A stretch of 64,000 bases of DNA from the NCBI GenBank assembly GCA_944322565.1, contig CALUPG010000008.1, positions 1-64,000 of the forward strand, read 5' to 3'. This document shows positions 33,314 through 43,059 of the stretch, one piece after another (within the stretch, counting starts at the first letter, position 1; each line of letters begins with the position of its first letter). The notes beneath the pieces are model-generated. The model ran no database searches. It was not told the DNA's origin and saw only the letters and a list, made by a program, of their open reading frames with translations. The DNA comes from an uncultured Bacteroidales bacterium. Lineage in GTDB: Bacteria > Bacteroidota > Bacteroidia > Bacteroidales > UBA932. A program made the translations under genes and the position numbers.

Positions 33314-34462
33314 TTATAATATTCCGGAAAGCATTTTTGCAATACATGTTGCCAGTTTCTCACAATCCAGCCCCCTGATGTATCTTTCAGGATTCAGATC
33401 GGAAAGAAGCGTCATGATATCTTCCGGATTATATGCAGATGCAACTCTATGTGCTGACGGCACTCCATGTTCAGACAATTCCCCGGGCAGAGACGGCTCC
33501 CCGTGCGGGACAGGAGGAAGAGAGGCAAGAAGGCGTGAAAGCTCTTCCTGCAGCCCGTCCTCAATATGCAGATAGTCTCCGGAAAGGGAGCATCCTTCTA
33601 TGCGCCCGCGCCTTATGTCAAGGGATATGGTCACCGTTCCGGAAAGGGGCACACGGATGTCAGATGAGACTGAAAATGCAGGTTCATGGCCATACAGGAA
33701 TGCGGGGTCCAGATATGTCTTCTCTATCTCTTCTATTTTCCTTACTTCATTTTCTCCGAGAGTACGCTCCCTGTCGCAGAAGCAGCCGACAACGAAACGG
33801 GAGAAGTCCGCAATGTCATCCGTATATTGTTCTCCCTGGCAGGAAGCACACTGCGTTCCGCTTCCTGGAGCATGCTGAGTCCCCCGGGAAGAAGCAGCCA
33901 GTGCCTGACGAATACCTCCGACCCGCTGACGGACTGAACTGACGCCTTTGCTCAGGAGTTTTGCGCCGGAAGGGGTCAGGGCATTCTCCATCAGTTCCGG
34001 AGTGCAGTCGAACAGAAGGGTGCCGTGCATGACATTGCGGCCATGAATGCTGAAGAATGCATTTCCGGATACTTTCTTCCCTGAGACAAGAATGTCATTA
34101 CGGCCGGAGACTTCTGCCTCGAGTCCGGCACGGCGAAGGCACAGAGCCAGCCGCCGGATATAATTTTCAAACAGAAACGGCACATCCTTACCGGACATGA
34201 CACAGGACACCATGAGATTGCCCCGGTCAGAATACACGCAGCCGCCCCCACTCTTTCTGCGGAAGACACGGATACCATGTGCCCGGCAATACGGGAGATT
34301 GACCTCCGCCGCCATCACCTGGTTCCTTCCGATGATAACCGTCGGAGGCACCTGCCACACAAAAAAGGCTTCATCCTCAGTATATCTTGCAAGATATTCC
34401 TCCATTGCAAGATAAAAGACAAGACTCCTATCTTTGTCGTCATCAAGAACAATATGTATCAT
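33314..34462 (-). CDS. lplA: Lipoate-protein ligase A
   Basis: Start MIHIVLDDDKDRSLVFYLAM at 34462 aligns with the family N-terminus; an ATG at 34498 overlaps the ppx stop as ATGA and could be used through coupling. About 382 residues. FRRKSGGGCVYSDRGNLM, NDILVSGKKVSGNAFF and VMHGTLLFD are the lipoyl-AMP and Lys-binding segments. Unusual: a Ser/Gly/Cys-rich insert with GTQHA/GTQCA repeats (about residues 203-225) and a Pro/Ser/His-rich stretch near the C-terminus. It activates lipoate with ATP and attaches it to proteins such as GcvH. Confidence 0.88.
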   Translation of the reverse strand: MIHIVLDDDKDRSLVFYLAMEEYLARYTEDEAFFVWQVPPTVIIGRNQVMAAEVNLPYCRAHGIRVFRRKSGGGCVYSDRGNLMVSCVMSGKDVPFLFENYIRRLALCLRRAGLEAEVSGRNDILVSGKKVSGNAFFSIHGRNVMHGTLLFDCTPELMENALTPSGAKLLSKGVSSVRQRVGGIRQALAASSRGTQHAPGSGTQCASCQGEQYTDDIADFSRFVVGCFCDRERTLGENEVRKIEEIEKTYLDPAFLYGHEPAFSVSSDIRVPLSGTVTISLDIRRGRIEGCSLSGDYLHIEDGLQEELSRLLASLPPVPHGEPSLPGELSEHGVPSAHRVASAYNPEDIMTLLSDLNPERYIRGLDCEKLATCIAKMLSGIL

Positions 34463-34494
34463 TTCCGCCTTCTCTCCCGGCATTGCGGGACTTG

Positions 34495-35421
34495 TCATTC
34501 CGCAGCACGTTTCATATACAGGCTGTCGATGATGCCGTCGGCAAGGCCGATGACAGGAACATATATGTACTGCGCCCCGGTAATCTCAGCCACGGTAATG
34601 AAGATGTCGCCGGCAGGGACTATCACATCGGCCCGGTCAGGCTTGAGGGCATAGGCTTCCATACGCTCCTCGACGCTCATTTCCTTGAGTTCGTCATAGA
34701 GTTCCCTGAGCGATGCCACCGTCATGCGCGGATAGCGTCTGTCACGGCCTTTCACAAGTTTGAAGAGCTTGTTGATGTTGCCGCCTGAGCCGATGATGTT
34801 TATGCCGGGGTATGAAACGGCGAGGTCCTTCATGTCTCTTTTTATGCGGGCCTTCTCACTTTCTTCCACAGCATTGTTGAGCATGCGGACGGTCCCGATG
34901 TTGTAGGAACGGGAGCATACAAGTTCCCCGTCGGCAAGAAGATTGATTTCAGTACTGCCGCCTCCGACATCCACATACATGAAATTGCCCTTGCGGCCCC
35001 TCATGTTTTCAAGATGGTTGTTGTATATCATCCGGGCCTCTTCCTGTCCGTCTATGATTTCTATCCTGATGCCTGTCTTCTTCTCCACCTTGCTGATTAT
35101 CTGGGGGCCGTTGGCTGCGTCCCTCATTGCTGAAGTTGCACAGGCCCTGTAGTCGACCACATCATAAATCTTCATCAGCTGGCGGTAGCATTTCATCAGC
35201 CGGACCATATCCTTCTCCCTCTTCTCGGAGATTTTCCCTTCGGCGAACACATCGAAGCCGAGCCTGAGCGGCACACGGAGCAGCAGCACCTTGTTGAACC
35301 TCGGTCCGTCTTCAAAGCACTCGAGTTCCTTGATGAGCAGCCTGACGGCATTGGAACCGATGTCGATTGCTGCATAAGCCTCTCTTCCGGGCGTCCTTTC
35401 TTCGGCAAAATCCTTTTCCAT
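34495..35421 (-). CDS. ppx: Ppx/GppA-family exopolyphosphatase
   Basis: 308 residues, the short single-module form. Actin-like ATPase fold motifs: AAIDIGSNAVRLLI (phosphate 1), MYVDVGGGSTEINLL (phosphate 2), and NIIGSGGNINKLFKL. VDYRACATSAMRDAANG is the conserved helix. It hydrolyses terminal phosphate from polyphosphate or the 5' phosphate of pppGpp. It follows ppk1 by 53 bases, so synthesis and degradation of polyphosphate are co-encoded. Confidence 0.9.
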   Translation of the reverse strand: MEKDFAEERTPGREAYAAIDIGSNAVRLLIKELECFEDGPRFNKVLLLRVPLRLGFDVFAEGKISEKREKDMVRLMKCYRQLMKIYDVVDYRACATSAMRDAANGPQIISKVEKKTGIRIEIIDGQEEARMIYNNHLENMRGRKGNFMYVDVGGGSTEINLLADGELVCSRSYNIGTVRMLNNAVEESEKARIKRDMKDLAVSYPGINIIGSGGNINKLFKLVKGRDRRYPRMTVASLRELYDELKEMSVEERMEAYALKPDRADVIVPAGDIFITVAEITGAQYIYVPVIGLADGIIDSLYMKRAAE

Positions 35422-35474
35422 ATTCTGTGTCTGTTATGCGGTATTTTCTATTGTGAAGTCTGCAGGCGTGAATA

Positions 35475-37553
35475 TCAGTTCTGTTTCTCTTCCTGCTCAA
35501 GCTGAAGATAATGGCCGTAGAGAGCTTCCTGCGACCCTGTCGGCAGCGGGTCGTCGCATGTCCACGGAGAATTGTCTCCGGTCCCGTCCACCAGACGGCC
35601 CTGTCTGACATCCCTGAGCCCGTAGTCCACTATCCTTATCATCTCCTGCTTGATGGCGGGGTCGTACACCGGTGCGACAACCTCGATTCTGTTGTCCAGG
35701 TTCCTCGGCATCCAGTCTGCGGAACCTATGAAGACCTTTTCCTGCCCCCCGGCAGCGAAGACGAATATCCTCGAATGTTCAAGATACCTGTCTATTATAC
35801 CGTTGATCCTTATATTTCCGCCTGCCGGATACCCGTGGGTCACAACTGAACAGTTGCCCCTTACCACCATGTCTATTCTGACCCCGTTCTCGGCAGCCTC
35901 ACATATCTTCTTCACCATTACGGGATCGGTGATATGGTTGACTTTCATCTTGATGTATGCCGGCTTTCCGGCTTTCTTGTTGCGGATTTCCGCATTTATC
36001 AGAGAAATGAACCGGCGCTTCATGTCATTCGGAGACACAAGGAGTTCCTTAAAATGTTCCGGTATGTACGGTTTCTCTATGAAATCAAAGAGCATGTTGA
36101 CATCCTGGACAATTCGGCGCGATGCAGTCATGATGATGCAGTCAGTATATGTCCTGGCATTGCCCTCATGGAAATTGCCCGTACTGATGCAGGCGATGTC
36201 AGGTCCTTTCTTCATCCCGATGTATACGACCTTCGAATGCACTTTCAGCCCTTCTACGCCGAATATAACCTTTACGCCGGCATCCTGAAGCTTCTGGGCC
36301 CAGACCATATTCGACTCCTCGTCGAACCTTGCGAGGAGTTCTATCACAACGGTGACCTTTTTCCCGTTGCGGGCGGCTCCTATCAGAGACTTGACCACCT
36401 TGGAGTCCTTGGCGAGACGATAGAGCGTAATCATTATGCTTGTGACTTCCCTGCTGATTGCGGCCTCGTGCAGTACTCTTATAAATGATGAGAAACTGTG
36501 GTAGGGCACATGAAGGAAGCGGTCCTGCGCGCGGATTTTCTCAAGGACACTGCCTTCTCCGTCGAACAGCTCCCTGCGGATAGGCGGCATCGGCTTGAAT
36601 TTCAATTCATTCCGCCCACAGTCAGGGAATTTCATGAGATCCTTGTGGTTGTGGTAGCGTCCGCTCCTGACCACAGTGTCATTCTTGTCAAGGTCCAGCT
36701 TGCTGAGCACTCTGCGCTGCAGGTCTTCCGGCATGCTTTCATCATACAGCACTCTCAGCGGAGCTCCTTTCTTCCTGCTCTTCAGCCCCTTCGATATCTT
36801 CTGGAGTATTCCGTTGCGTCTGTCGTCGTCAATCTCCATCTCCGCATCCCTGGTGAACTTGAATGCGTATGCCTGCATATCGGAATAGCCCAGTCCTTCA
36901 AAGATATAGCCGAGGGAGCACCGCACGACATCGTCAAGATACATTATATAGTTCCGCCCGTCCCGGTCCGGAAGGCGCACGAACCTGCCGCAGCTCTGGA
37001 CAGGAAGTTCAAAATATGCATATTCGTACATTGTCTTGCCGGAGAGGGACATGCGCGTTGCCCTCACGGCCATATAGATGCTCTCGTCGCTCTCGTGGTC
37101 AAGATGCTTCACGGACGAGAATGACACAGGGACAATCAGGCCTTCAAGATTGGAATGATAGTATGAACGCAGGAATTCCCTCTGGCCGGCATCCGCCCCT
37201 GAATCACTGATGAGAAAAATATTCTGCCGGGCAAGTTCCTCATAGACATCATGGACAGTGTCTTCATAGTCTTTGAGATAACGGCTGTATAACTTGGAAA
37301 TCTGCCTTACCGTCTTCTTCGCCTTGACTGCCTCCTTGTCACCGGATTTCTCCCCCCATTCGGCCACCCTGTTCTGGGAAGCCACCCTCACACGGTAGAA
37401 TTCATCCAGATTGTTGGAATAGATGCCGAGGAATGAGAGTCTCTCCAGCAGGGGTACACTGTCCTTGCAGGCTTCCTGAAGAATTCTCCTGTTGAAATAC
37501 ATCCAGCTTATATCCCTTTCAAGATACGGGCAATCGTTCTTTTTGGCGCTCAT
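35475..37553 (-). CDS. ppk1: Polyphosphate kinase 1
   Basis: Start MSAKKNDCPYLERDISWM at 37553; the ATG at 37607 adds a basic 18-residue leader. About 692 residues, normal for PPK1. The N domain begins RDISWMYFNRRILQEA; IRVLHEAAISREVTSIMITL, GLKVHSKVVYIGMKKG (His motif) and STGNFHEGNARTYTD form the catalytic core, with RGNCSVVTHGYP (second catalytic His region) and FIGSADWMPRNLDNRIEV. It makes polyphosphate from ATP reversibly. First gene of ppk1-ppx-lplA. Confidence 0.93.
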   Translation of the reverse strand: MSAKKNDCPYLERDISWMYFNRRILQEACKDSVPLLERLSFLGIYSNNLDEFYRVRVASQNRVAEWGEKSGDKEAVKAKKTVRQISKLYSRYLKDYEDTVHDVYEELARQNIFLISDSGADAGQREFLRSYYHSNLEGLIVPVSFSSVKHLDHESDESIYMAVRATRMSLSGKTMYEYAYFELPVQSCGRFVRLPDRDGRNYIMYLDDVVRCSLGYIFEGLGYSDMQAYAFKFTRDAEMEIDDDRRNGILQKISKGLKSRKKGAPLRVLYDESMPEDLQRRVLSKLDLDKNDTVVRSGRYHNHKDLMKFPDCGRNELKFKPMPPIRRELFDGEGSVLEKIRAQDRFLHVPYHSFSSFIRVLHEAAISREVTSIMITLYRLAKDSKVVKSLIGAARNGKKVTVVIELLARFDEESNMVWAQKLQDAGVKVIFGVEGLKVHSKVVYIGMKKGPDIACISTGNFHEGNARTYTDCIIMTASRRIVQDVNMLFDFIEKPYIPEHFKELLVSPNDMKRRFISLINAEIRNKKAGKPAYIKMKVNHITDPVMVKKICEAAENGVRIDMVVRGNCSVVTHGYPAGGNIRINGIIDRYLEHSRIFVFAAGGQEKVFIGSADWMPRNLDNRIEVVAPVYDPAIKQEMIRIVDYGLRDVRQGRLVDGTGDNSPWTCDDPLPTGSQEALYGHYLQLEQEEKQN

Positions 37554-37663
37554 ATTGACAATTTTCTTTTGCAGCCGCTTACGGCGCATGGTCATAATTT
37601 TGTCCAAATTACGAAAAATTCCGTTAAAAAATTATGAAGAAGTTTATTATTTTCGCAAAAAAT

Positions 37664-38281
37664 ATGAATATGCACATAGGAATAGCAGGCAACATAGGCA
37701 GCGGCAAGACTACACTGACGCGGATGCTGGCCGCCCATTACGGCTGGACGCCGAGATTCGAGGCTGTGACCACAAACCCTTACATAGAAGACTATTACAA
37801 AGACATACACCGGTGGTCATTCAACATGGAGGTATTCTTCCTCACCCGCAGATTCAAGGATGTCCTTGACATTTCCAACTCGCCCGACACCATCGTCCAG
37901 GACAGGACCATCCTTGAGGGTGTGCACATATTCGCCGCCAACAACAGGGACCTGGGCAACATCTCGGAACGGGACTTTGCCACCTACATGGAACTCTTCG
38001 AGCTGATGATGTCCCTTGTTAAGCTTCCCGACCTGCTCATCTACCTGAAGTCCTCCATCCCCCATCTCGTCGGACAGATTGAAAAGAGAGGCCGTGAATA
38101 CGAAAAGGGAATGAGCCTGGAATACCTTGCCGGACTCAACGAAAAATACGAGAAATGGATTTCGTCCTACAAAGGAGAAGTGCTCACCATAGAGGCCGAC
38201 AACCTTGACTTCGAGAACTGCCCCGAAGACTTCGCAGGCATCACCGACAAGATTGATGCAAGGCTCTACGGGTTATTCTGA
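37664..38281 (+). CDS. Deoxynucleoside kinase family protein
   Basis: Start MNMHIGIAGNIGSGKTTL at 37664 (or the Met two codons later) puts the P-loop in its usual place; the ATG at 37634 adds 10 residues. About 205 residues, typical of the dCK/dGK-like bacterial family. P-loop GNIGSGKTTL, NPYIEDYYKD, FLTRRF, the DR(S/T) motif VQDRTILEG, and a lid region KRGREYEKGMSLEYL. It phosphorylates deoxynucleosides for salvage, most likely purine ones, but specificity cannot be read. Its stop overlaps the convergent metallophosphoesterase by 9 bases. Confidence 0.87.
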   Translation: MNMHIGIAGNIGSGKTTLTRMLAAHYGWTPRFEAVTTNPYIEDYYKDIHRWSFNMEVFFLTRRFKDVLDISNSPDTIVQDRTILEGVHIFAANNRDLGNISERDFATYMELFELMMSLVKLPDLLIYLKSSIPHLVGQIEKRGREYEKGMSLEYLAGLNEKYEKWISSYKGEVLTIEADNLDFENCPEDFAGITDKIDARLYGLF

Positions 38282-39376
38282 ATGCCGCAGCGTGAAAAGC
38301 GTTATCTCAGGTGCTGCGCCGAAACGGGAAGGGATGGCGGTCTCGCCGAGTCCGATGTTCACATACAGGAGATTGCCGGAATCGGATGAGACTGATGTCC
38401 GGTGCCGGGAGGAAGACACCTGTCCTCCCGGTGTCTTTATGTAGAGCCCCCTGTATTCATCGAATATCAGGCTGCTCGGGCTCCATCCGAAAATCGAGAA
38501 CTGCATCGCGTGGGTATGACCGGAAAGTGTCAGGTCTATGTCCGGGTATTGGGAAATGGCCTTGTGCCAGTGCGTGGGGTCATGCGTCATGAGTATCCTG
38601 AAACTGCCTGCCGCATCCGCCATGGCCCTGTCAAGGTCTCCGTATGAAGGGAAATAGGAAGTCTGCGAGATATTCTCCACTCCCGCAACCGAGATGGTAT
38701 CTGCAGCAGCCGGCATGAAAACAGAATCCGGTGCAGAAGAGGATGCGGAGACTGATTCTGAGACTGCTCCGGAGGATATCCCGGACCGGGGCCGGACAAT
38801 GTTCATGCAGGAATTCATAAGGACATGCCATCCGAGAGATTTTTCCCTTGCGATGAGCTCTCTGACGGCGGCAGAGCGGAGAGAATCTGACTCCCATCTG
38901 CGGTATATGCAATAGTCATGGTTGCCGAGGACGGAACAGATTCCGTCTTTTGCCGCCAGTCCATTCAGGACAGACTCCAGACCGTCCATTTCCGACGGAT
39001 GCGATGTCACGAGGTCACCGGTGAAAAGAATCAGGTCCGGATTGAGGGCATTGACTTTGGAGACGGCACGCGCAAGAGACCGGCTGCGGCTGCCGAAAGA
39101 TTCCAGATGAAGGTCCGAAATCTGGACTATCCTGTAGCCGTCAAATGACTGCGGCACATTCCGGGACTCAATTTCAAATTCATTCACGACATAATGGTTG
39201 CGCCCGATGAACATGCCGTAGAAAAGGACAATGACAGGCACGAGCAACGCCCAGAGCCCGCACCGGAAAAATTTTCTGAAAGACCGGCCGAAAATGGCAG
39301 CAACACCGGCTGCAAGCAGGTCAAGTACAAGAATCACCGCAATGAATGCTGCCGTCACTAAAACTGTCACCCACAT
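38273..39376 (-). CDS. Membrane-anchored metallophosphoesterase
   Basis: 367 residues. Two N-terminal membrane helices (VTVLVTAAFIAVILVLDLLA; LWALLVPVIVLFYGMFIG) precede a calcineurin-like domain with QISDLHLESF, FTGDLVTSHPS, LGNHDYC, LMTHDP and LSGHTHAMQ, i.e. all metal ligands. A Ser/Ala-rich insert (SESVSASSSAPDSVFMPAAA, about residues 200-222) interrupts the domain between the GNHD and THDP motifs. YaeI-like proteins of this layout act on lipid-linked or extracytoplasmic phosphoesters; the substrate is unknown. Confidence 0.85.
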   Translation of the reverse strand: MWVTVLVTAAFIAVILVLDLLAAGVAAIFGRSFRKFFRCGLWALLVPVIVLFYGMFIGRNHYVVNEFEIESRNVPQSFDGYRIVQISDLHLESFGSRSRSLARAVSKVNALNPDLILFTGDLVTSHPSEMDGLESVLNGLAAKDGICSVLGNHDYCIYRRWESDSLRSAAVRELIAREKSLGWHVLMNSCMNIVRPRSGISSGAVSESVSASSSAPDSVFMPAAADTISVAGVENISQTSYFPSYGDLDRAMADAAGSFRILMTHDPTHWHKAISQYPDIDLTLSGHTHAMQFSIFGWSPSSLIFDEYRGLYIKTPGGQVSSSRHRTSVSSDSGNLLYVNIGLGETAIPSRFGAAPEITLFTLRHSE

Positions 39377-39514
39377 TGTTGCTTATAATTGAATTGAAAT
39401 GCGCTGCAAACATACATTTTTTTCTAAATTTCTGCACAAATTTTATATGATTTGGCACGCGGATTGATGCCACGGTGCGTCGGTTGAAAAATGACATCAG
39501 CGAACTGTTGCAAT

Positions 39515-40966
39515 ATGACTATAATGAAAATGAGTAAAGTCTATCTGCCGGGACTGCTTCTGGCTGCACTTGTCCTCGGCATGCAGCCCTGCAGAGCCCA
39601 GTACAGACAGGACACGGCCAGCCTGTCTGCCCCAGTGAATGACACTTCGGCACGGAGCGGCACAGCGGCAGACACAAGCCTTTTCTTCACAAAGACATGG
39701 ACGCTGCAGGACTGCATCAACTATGCCCTTGAGGAAAATCTGTCGCTGAAACAGAGCAGGCTTTCAGAGCAGAATGCGGAAATTGACATGAAGACTGCAA
39801 AGAACGCCCTTTTCCCCAACCTGTCATTCTCCACGAACCACAGTCTCATCAACAGGCCGTTCCAGGAATCAAGCAGCACCGTAAGCGGCACTGAAATCCT
39901 GCATTCCGACAGCAACACGAGCTACACAGGCAACTACGGGCTCAATGCCAGTTGGGAGCTTTTTACCGGTGGCCGCAACAGAAAGACAATCAAGCAGGAA
40001 GACATCAACATGCAGATTGCCGGTCTGGAAACAAGATCGACAGCGAACAATATTCTTGAAAACATCGCCCAGGTCTATGTCCAGATACTCTTTGCTGACG
40101 AATCTGTCAAAGTAAACGAGAACACGCTTGAAGTCAGCAGGGCACAGTGCGCCAGAGGGAAAGAACTCCTTGATGCAGGAAGCATCTCACGGGCGGACTA
40201 TGCCCAGCTTCAGGCGCAGGTGAGCAATGACAATTACCAGCTTGTCTCATCCAGGGCCACGCTCCAGGATTACAGGCTCCAGCTCAAGCAGCTTCTTGAG
40301 ATAGAAGGGAGCGAAGAAATGTCAGTGTTCCTTCCGGAAATAGACGATGCCCTCATCCTCGCACCTCTTCCGGACAAGGAGACTGTCTTTCAGAATGCCA
40401 TGGAAATCAGACCGGAAATCGAATCCGGCAGGCTCGACATCTCGGCTTCGGAGCTCGATGTGAAAATTGCACGGTCGTCATATTACCCGACACTGAGCCT
40501 GAGTGCCGGCATAGGGACCAACCATACCAGCGGCACGGACTTCACCTTCGGGGAACAGATCAAGAACGGATGGAACAATTCAGTCGGACTCACCCTGAGT
40601 GTGCCGATTTTCAACAACCGGCAGACAAAGAGCGCCGTTCAGAAGGCGGAGCTGCAGCTGGAATCCACCAGACTGAACTTCCAGGAAACCAGGAAGGAAC
40701 TGTACAAGACCATCGAGAATCTCTGGCTCGACGCCTACAGTGCGCAGCAGCAGTATACGGCTGCCTGCGAGCAGGTAATAAGCGCAAAGACCAGCTTCGA
40801 GCTTGTAAGCGAACAGTTCAACCTCGGCATGAAGAACACCGTCGAGCTTCTCACCGAGAAGAACAATCTCCTGAGCGCGGAGCAGCAGCTTCTGCAGGCC
40901 AAATATATGGCGGTGCTCAACATCCAGCTGCTCAGGTTCTATCAGGGACTCGAGATTACACTCTGA
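39515..40966 (+). CDS. TolC-family outer-membrane efflux protein
   Basis: Start at 39515 (MTIMKMSKVYLPG) or the Met codons at 39524/39530; all lead into the signal LLLAALVLGMQPCRAQ. About 484 residues. WTLQDCINYALEENLSLKQS is the typical mature start; SWELFTGGRNRKTIKQED and LTLSVPIFNNRQTKSAVQ are the paired strand-helix segments; the end is MAVLNIQLLRFYQGLEITL. First gene of a four-gene MacAB-type efflux operon, about 108 bases before the adaptor gene. Confidence 0.9.
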   Translation: MTIMKMSKVYLPGLLLAALVLGMQPCRAQYRQDTASLSAPVNDTSARSGTAADTSLFFTKTWTLQDCINYALEENLSLKQSRLSEQNAEIDMKTAKNALFPNLSFSTNHSLINRPFQESSSTVSGTEILHSDSNTSYTGNYGLNASWELFTGGRNRKTIKQEDINMQIAGLETRSTANNILENIAQVYVQILFADESVKVNENTLEVSRAQCARGKELLDAGSISRADYAQLQAQVSNDNYQLVSSRATLQDYRLQLKQLLEIEGSEEMSVFLPEIDDALILAPLPDKETVFQNAMEIRPEIESGRLDISASELDVKIARSSYYPTLSLSAGIGTNHTSGTDFTFGEQIKNGWNNSVGLTLSVPIFNNRQTKSAVQKAELQLESTRLNFQETRKELYKTIENLWLDAYSAQQQYTAACEQVISAKTSFELVSEQFNLGMKNTVELLTEKNNLLSAEQQLLQAKYMAVLNIQLLRFYQGLEITL

Positions 40967-41074
40967 CCGGCACAGAGCAGAAACAGTCTTTAACCGACAG
41001 ACCCCGGAAATACCGGACAGGGAAACATTGGAATTATACAATATCCGCATAAAAAATACAAGATCCTCAGAAAG

Positions 41075-42262
41075 ATGAAAGGGAAAACAAGGAAAATCAT
41101 TGTATGGACGGTCGTGGCAGTTGCCGTGGCGGCCGCTGCGGCACTGCTGGCAATGAAGTCAGGAGACAAGCAGGTGATGACATACGATATGACAGAAGTG
41201 TCCAGAGGTGACATTTCGATGTATGTGACTGCGACAGGCACCATTGAGCCGGTGACGGAAGTACAGGTCGGCACGCAGGTCTCCGGCATCATAGACAAGC
41301 TGTTCGTGGACTACAACTCCGAAGTCCGGAAAGGCCAGATAATCGCCGAAATGGACAAGGTGACACTTGAGAGTGAAGTCAAGTCCGCACAGGCCGCATA
41401 CGACGGCAACAAGGCCGAATACAAGTTCCAGGAAAAGAACTACAACAGGAGCCGCGGGCTGTATGAGAAGAACCTGATAAGCGACTCGGAATACGAGCAG
41501 GCCGAATACAACTATGAAATGGCCAAGAGTGCATTCCACAGCAGTGAAGCCGAGCTTGCCAGAGCACAAAGGAATCTCTCGTATGCGACGATAGCATCCC
41601 CGATTGACGGGATTGTAATAGACAGGGCCGTGGAAGAAGGCCAGACGGTGGCAGCAGGATTCGAGACACCTACGCTCTTCACGCTTGCCGCTGACCTGAC
41701 GCAGATGCAGGTAGTGGCAGATGTCGATGAGGCTGACATAGGCGGAGTCAGGGAAGGACAGCGTGCCTCATTCACAGTGGACGCATACCCTGACGATACA
41801 TTTTCCGGCGTCGTGACACAGATACGCCTGGGCAGCACCAATTCTTCCAGCTCGTCGCTTACATCCTCGACATCCGAAAGTGTAGTCACATACGAAGTCG
41901 TAATCCTGGCGGAAAATCCCGAACTGAAACTCAAGCCGAGGCTCACGGCAAACATCTCAATATATACGGAAGAGAAGCAGGATGTCCTCCTGGTACAGTC
42001 CAAGGCATTGAGATTCAAGCCTGAATTCCCTCTTGTAGGGAAAAAGGACATTGTCAGGGACTGCGCAGGCCAGAATAAGCTCTGGACAAAGTCGGGCAAT
42101 ACTTTCACCGCAATACCCGTGGAGACAGGCATCAGCGACGGAGTCTATACTGAGATCAAGAAAGGAGCCGAAGAGGGAACGGAGGTTGTCCTCGGCGCAA
42201 GCCTCAACAAAATGCAGGGCAAAGGCGGGAATAACGGTTTCATGCCGGGACCGCCGAGGTAA
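41075..42262 (+). CDS. macA: MacA-like periplasmic adaptor protein
   Basis: 395 residues. One N-terminal membrane anchor (KIIVWTVVAVAVAAAAALLA), then TATGTIEPVTEVQVGTQVSG (lipoyl half-motif), a coiled-coil hairpin (about residues 90-155), ASPIDGIVIDRAVEEGQTVA (second lipoyl half) and beta-barrel/MP domains. A Ser-rich loop GSTNSSSSSLTSSTSESV sits at about 250-268. It should bridge the MacB-type ABC exporter and the TolC channel. Substrate unknown; MacAB systems export macrolides, peptides or lipids. Confidence 0.88.
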   Translation: MKGKTRKIIVWTVVAVAVAAAAALLAMKSGDKQVMTYDMTEVSRGDISMYVTATGTIEPVTEVQVGTQVSGIIDKLFVDYNSEVRKGQIIAEMDKVTLESEVKSAQAAYDGNKAEYKFQEKNYNRSRGLYEKNLISDSEYEQAEYNYEMAKSAFHSSEAELARAQRNLSYATIASPIDGIVIDRAVEEGQTVAAGFETPTLFTLAADLTQMQVVADVDEADIGGVREGQRASFTVDAYPDDTFSGVVTQIRLGSTNSSSSSLTSSTSESVVTYEVVILAENPELKLKPRLTANISIYTEEKQDVLLVQSKALRFKPEFPLVGKKDIVRDCAGQNKLWTKSGNTFTAIPVETGISDGVYTEIKKGAEEGTEVVLGASLNKMQGKGGNNGFMPGPPR

Positions 42263-42277
42263 AATATAATTTGCGAA

Positions 42278-43024
42278 ATGGAGAAGACAGTCATAGACCT
42301 TCAGGGCATCAGGCGAGAATTCATCGTCGGGGATGAGGTTGTCCATGCGCTCCGCGGAGTGACATTCAGCATAAAGGAGGGTGAATTCGTTACCATCATG
42401 GGCTCATCCGGCTCCGGCAAATCCACTCTGCTGAACATTCTGGGATGCCTTGACACGCCGACGGAGGGAGAATATTATCTGGACGGGATATCCGTCAGGA
42501 AAATGACCAAGAACAAGAGGGCAGTCCTCCGCAACAGGAAAATCGGCTTCGTGTTCCAGAACTACAACCTGCTTGCCAAGACAACGGCCATCGAGAATGT
42601 CGAGCTTCCCCTTATGTACAATTCGGAAATAGGGGCTGCGGAAAGAAGGACAAGGGCCATTGATGCACTCAAGGCAGTAGGACTCGGGGACAGGCTTGAA
42701 CACAAGTCCAACCAGATGTCCGGAGGGCAGATGCAGAGGGTGGCGATAGCCCGTGCCCTCGTAAACAATCCGTCGGTCATTCTTGCTGACGAAGCCACAG
42801 GAAACCTTGACACAAGGACATCCTTTGAAATCCTTGTTCTCTTCCAGAAACTCCATGCGGAAGGCAGGACCATAATCTTCGTGACCCACAACCCGGAAAT
42901 ATCAAACTACAGCAGCCGCAACATCAGGCTCATGGACGGCCATGTCATAGAAGACAAGGTCAACTGCAGCATCTTGTCCGCAGAAAAGACCCTCGCAGAA
43001 CTTCCGGTCAATGAGGATGACTGA
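42278..43024 (+). CDS. MacB/LolD-type ABC ATPase
   Basis: 248 residues. Walker A GSSGSGKSTLLNILGCLD, signature MSGGQMQRVAIARALVNNP, Walker B VILADEATGNLD, and switch His in FVTHNPE. The C-terminus carries an acidic extension (LAELPVNEDD). It is a separate polypeptide from the permease, unlike E. coli MacB, which fuses both. It starts 15 bases after macA and ends 35 before the permease. Confidence 0.92.
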   Translation: MEKTVIDLQGIRREFIVGDEVVHALRGVTFSIKEGEFVTIMGSSGSGKSTLLNILGCLDTPTEGEYYLDGISVRKMTKNKRAVLRNRKIGFVFQNYNLLAKTTAIENVELPLMYNSEIGAAERRTRAIDALKAVGLGDRLEHKSNQMSGGQMQRVAIARALVNNPSVILADEATGNLDTRTSFEILVLFQKLHAEGRTIIFVTHNPEISNYSSRNIRLMDGHVIEDKVNCSILSAEKTLAELPVNEDD

Positions 43025-43059
43025 TTTTCCGGAGGCAGATTGAATCAAAATTTCAGGAA

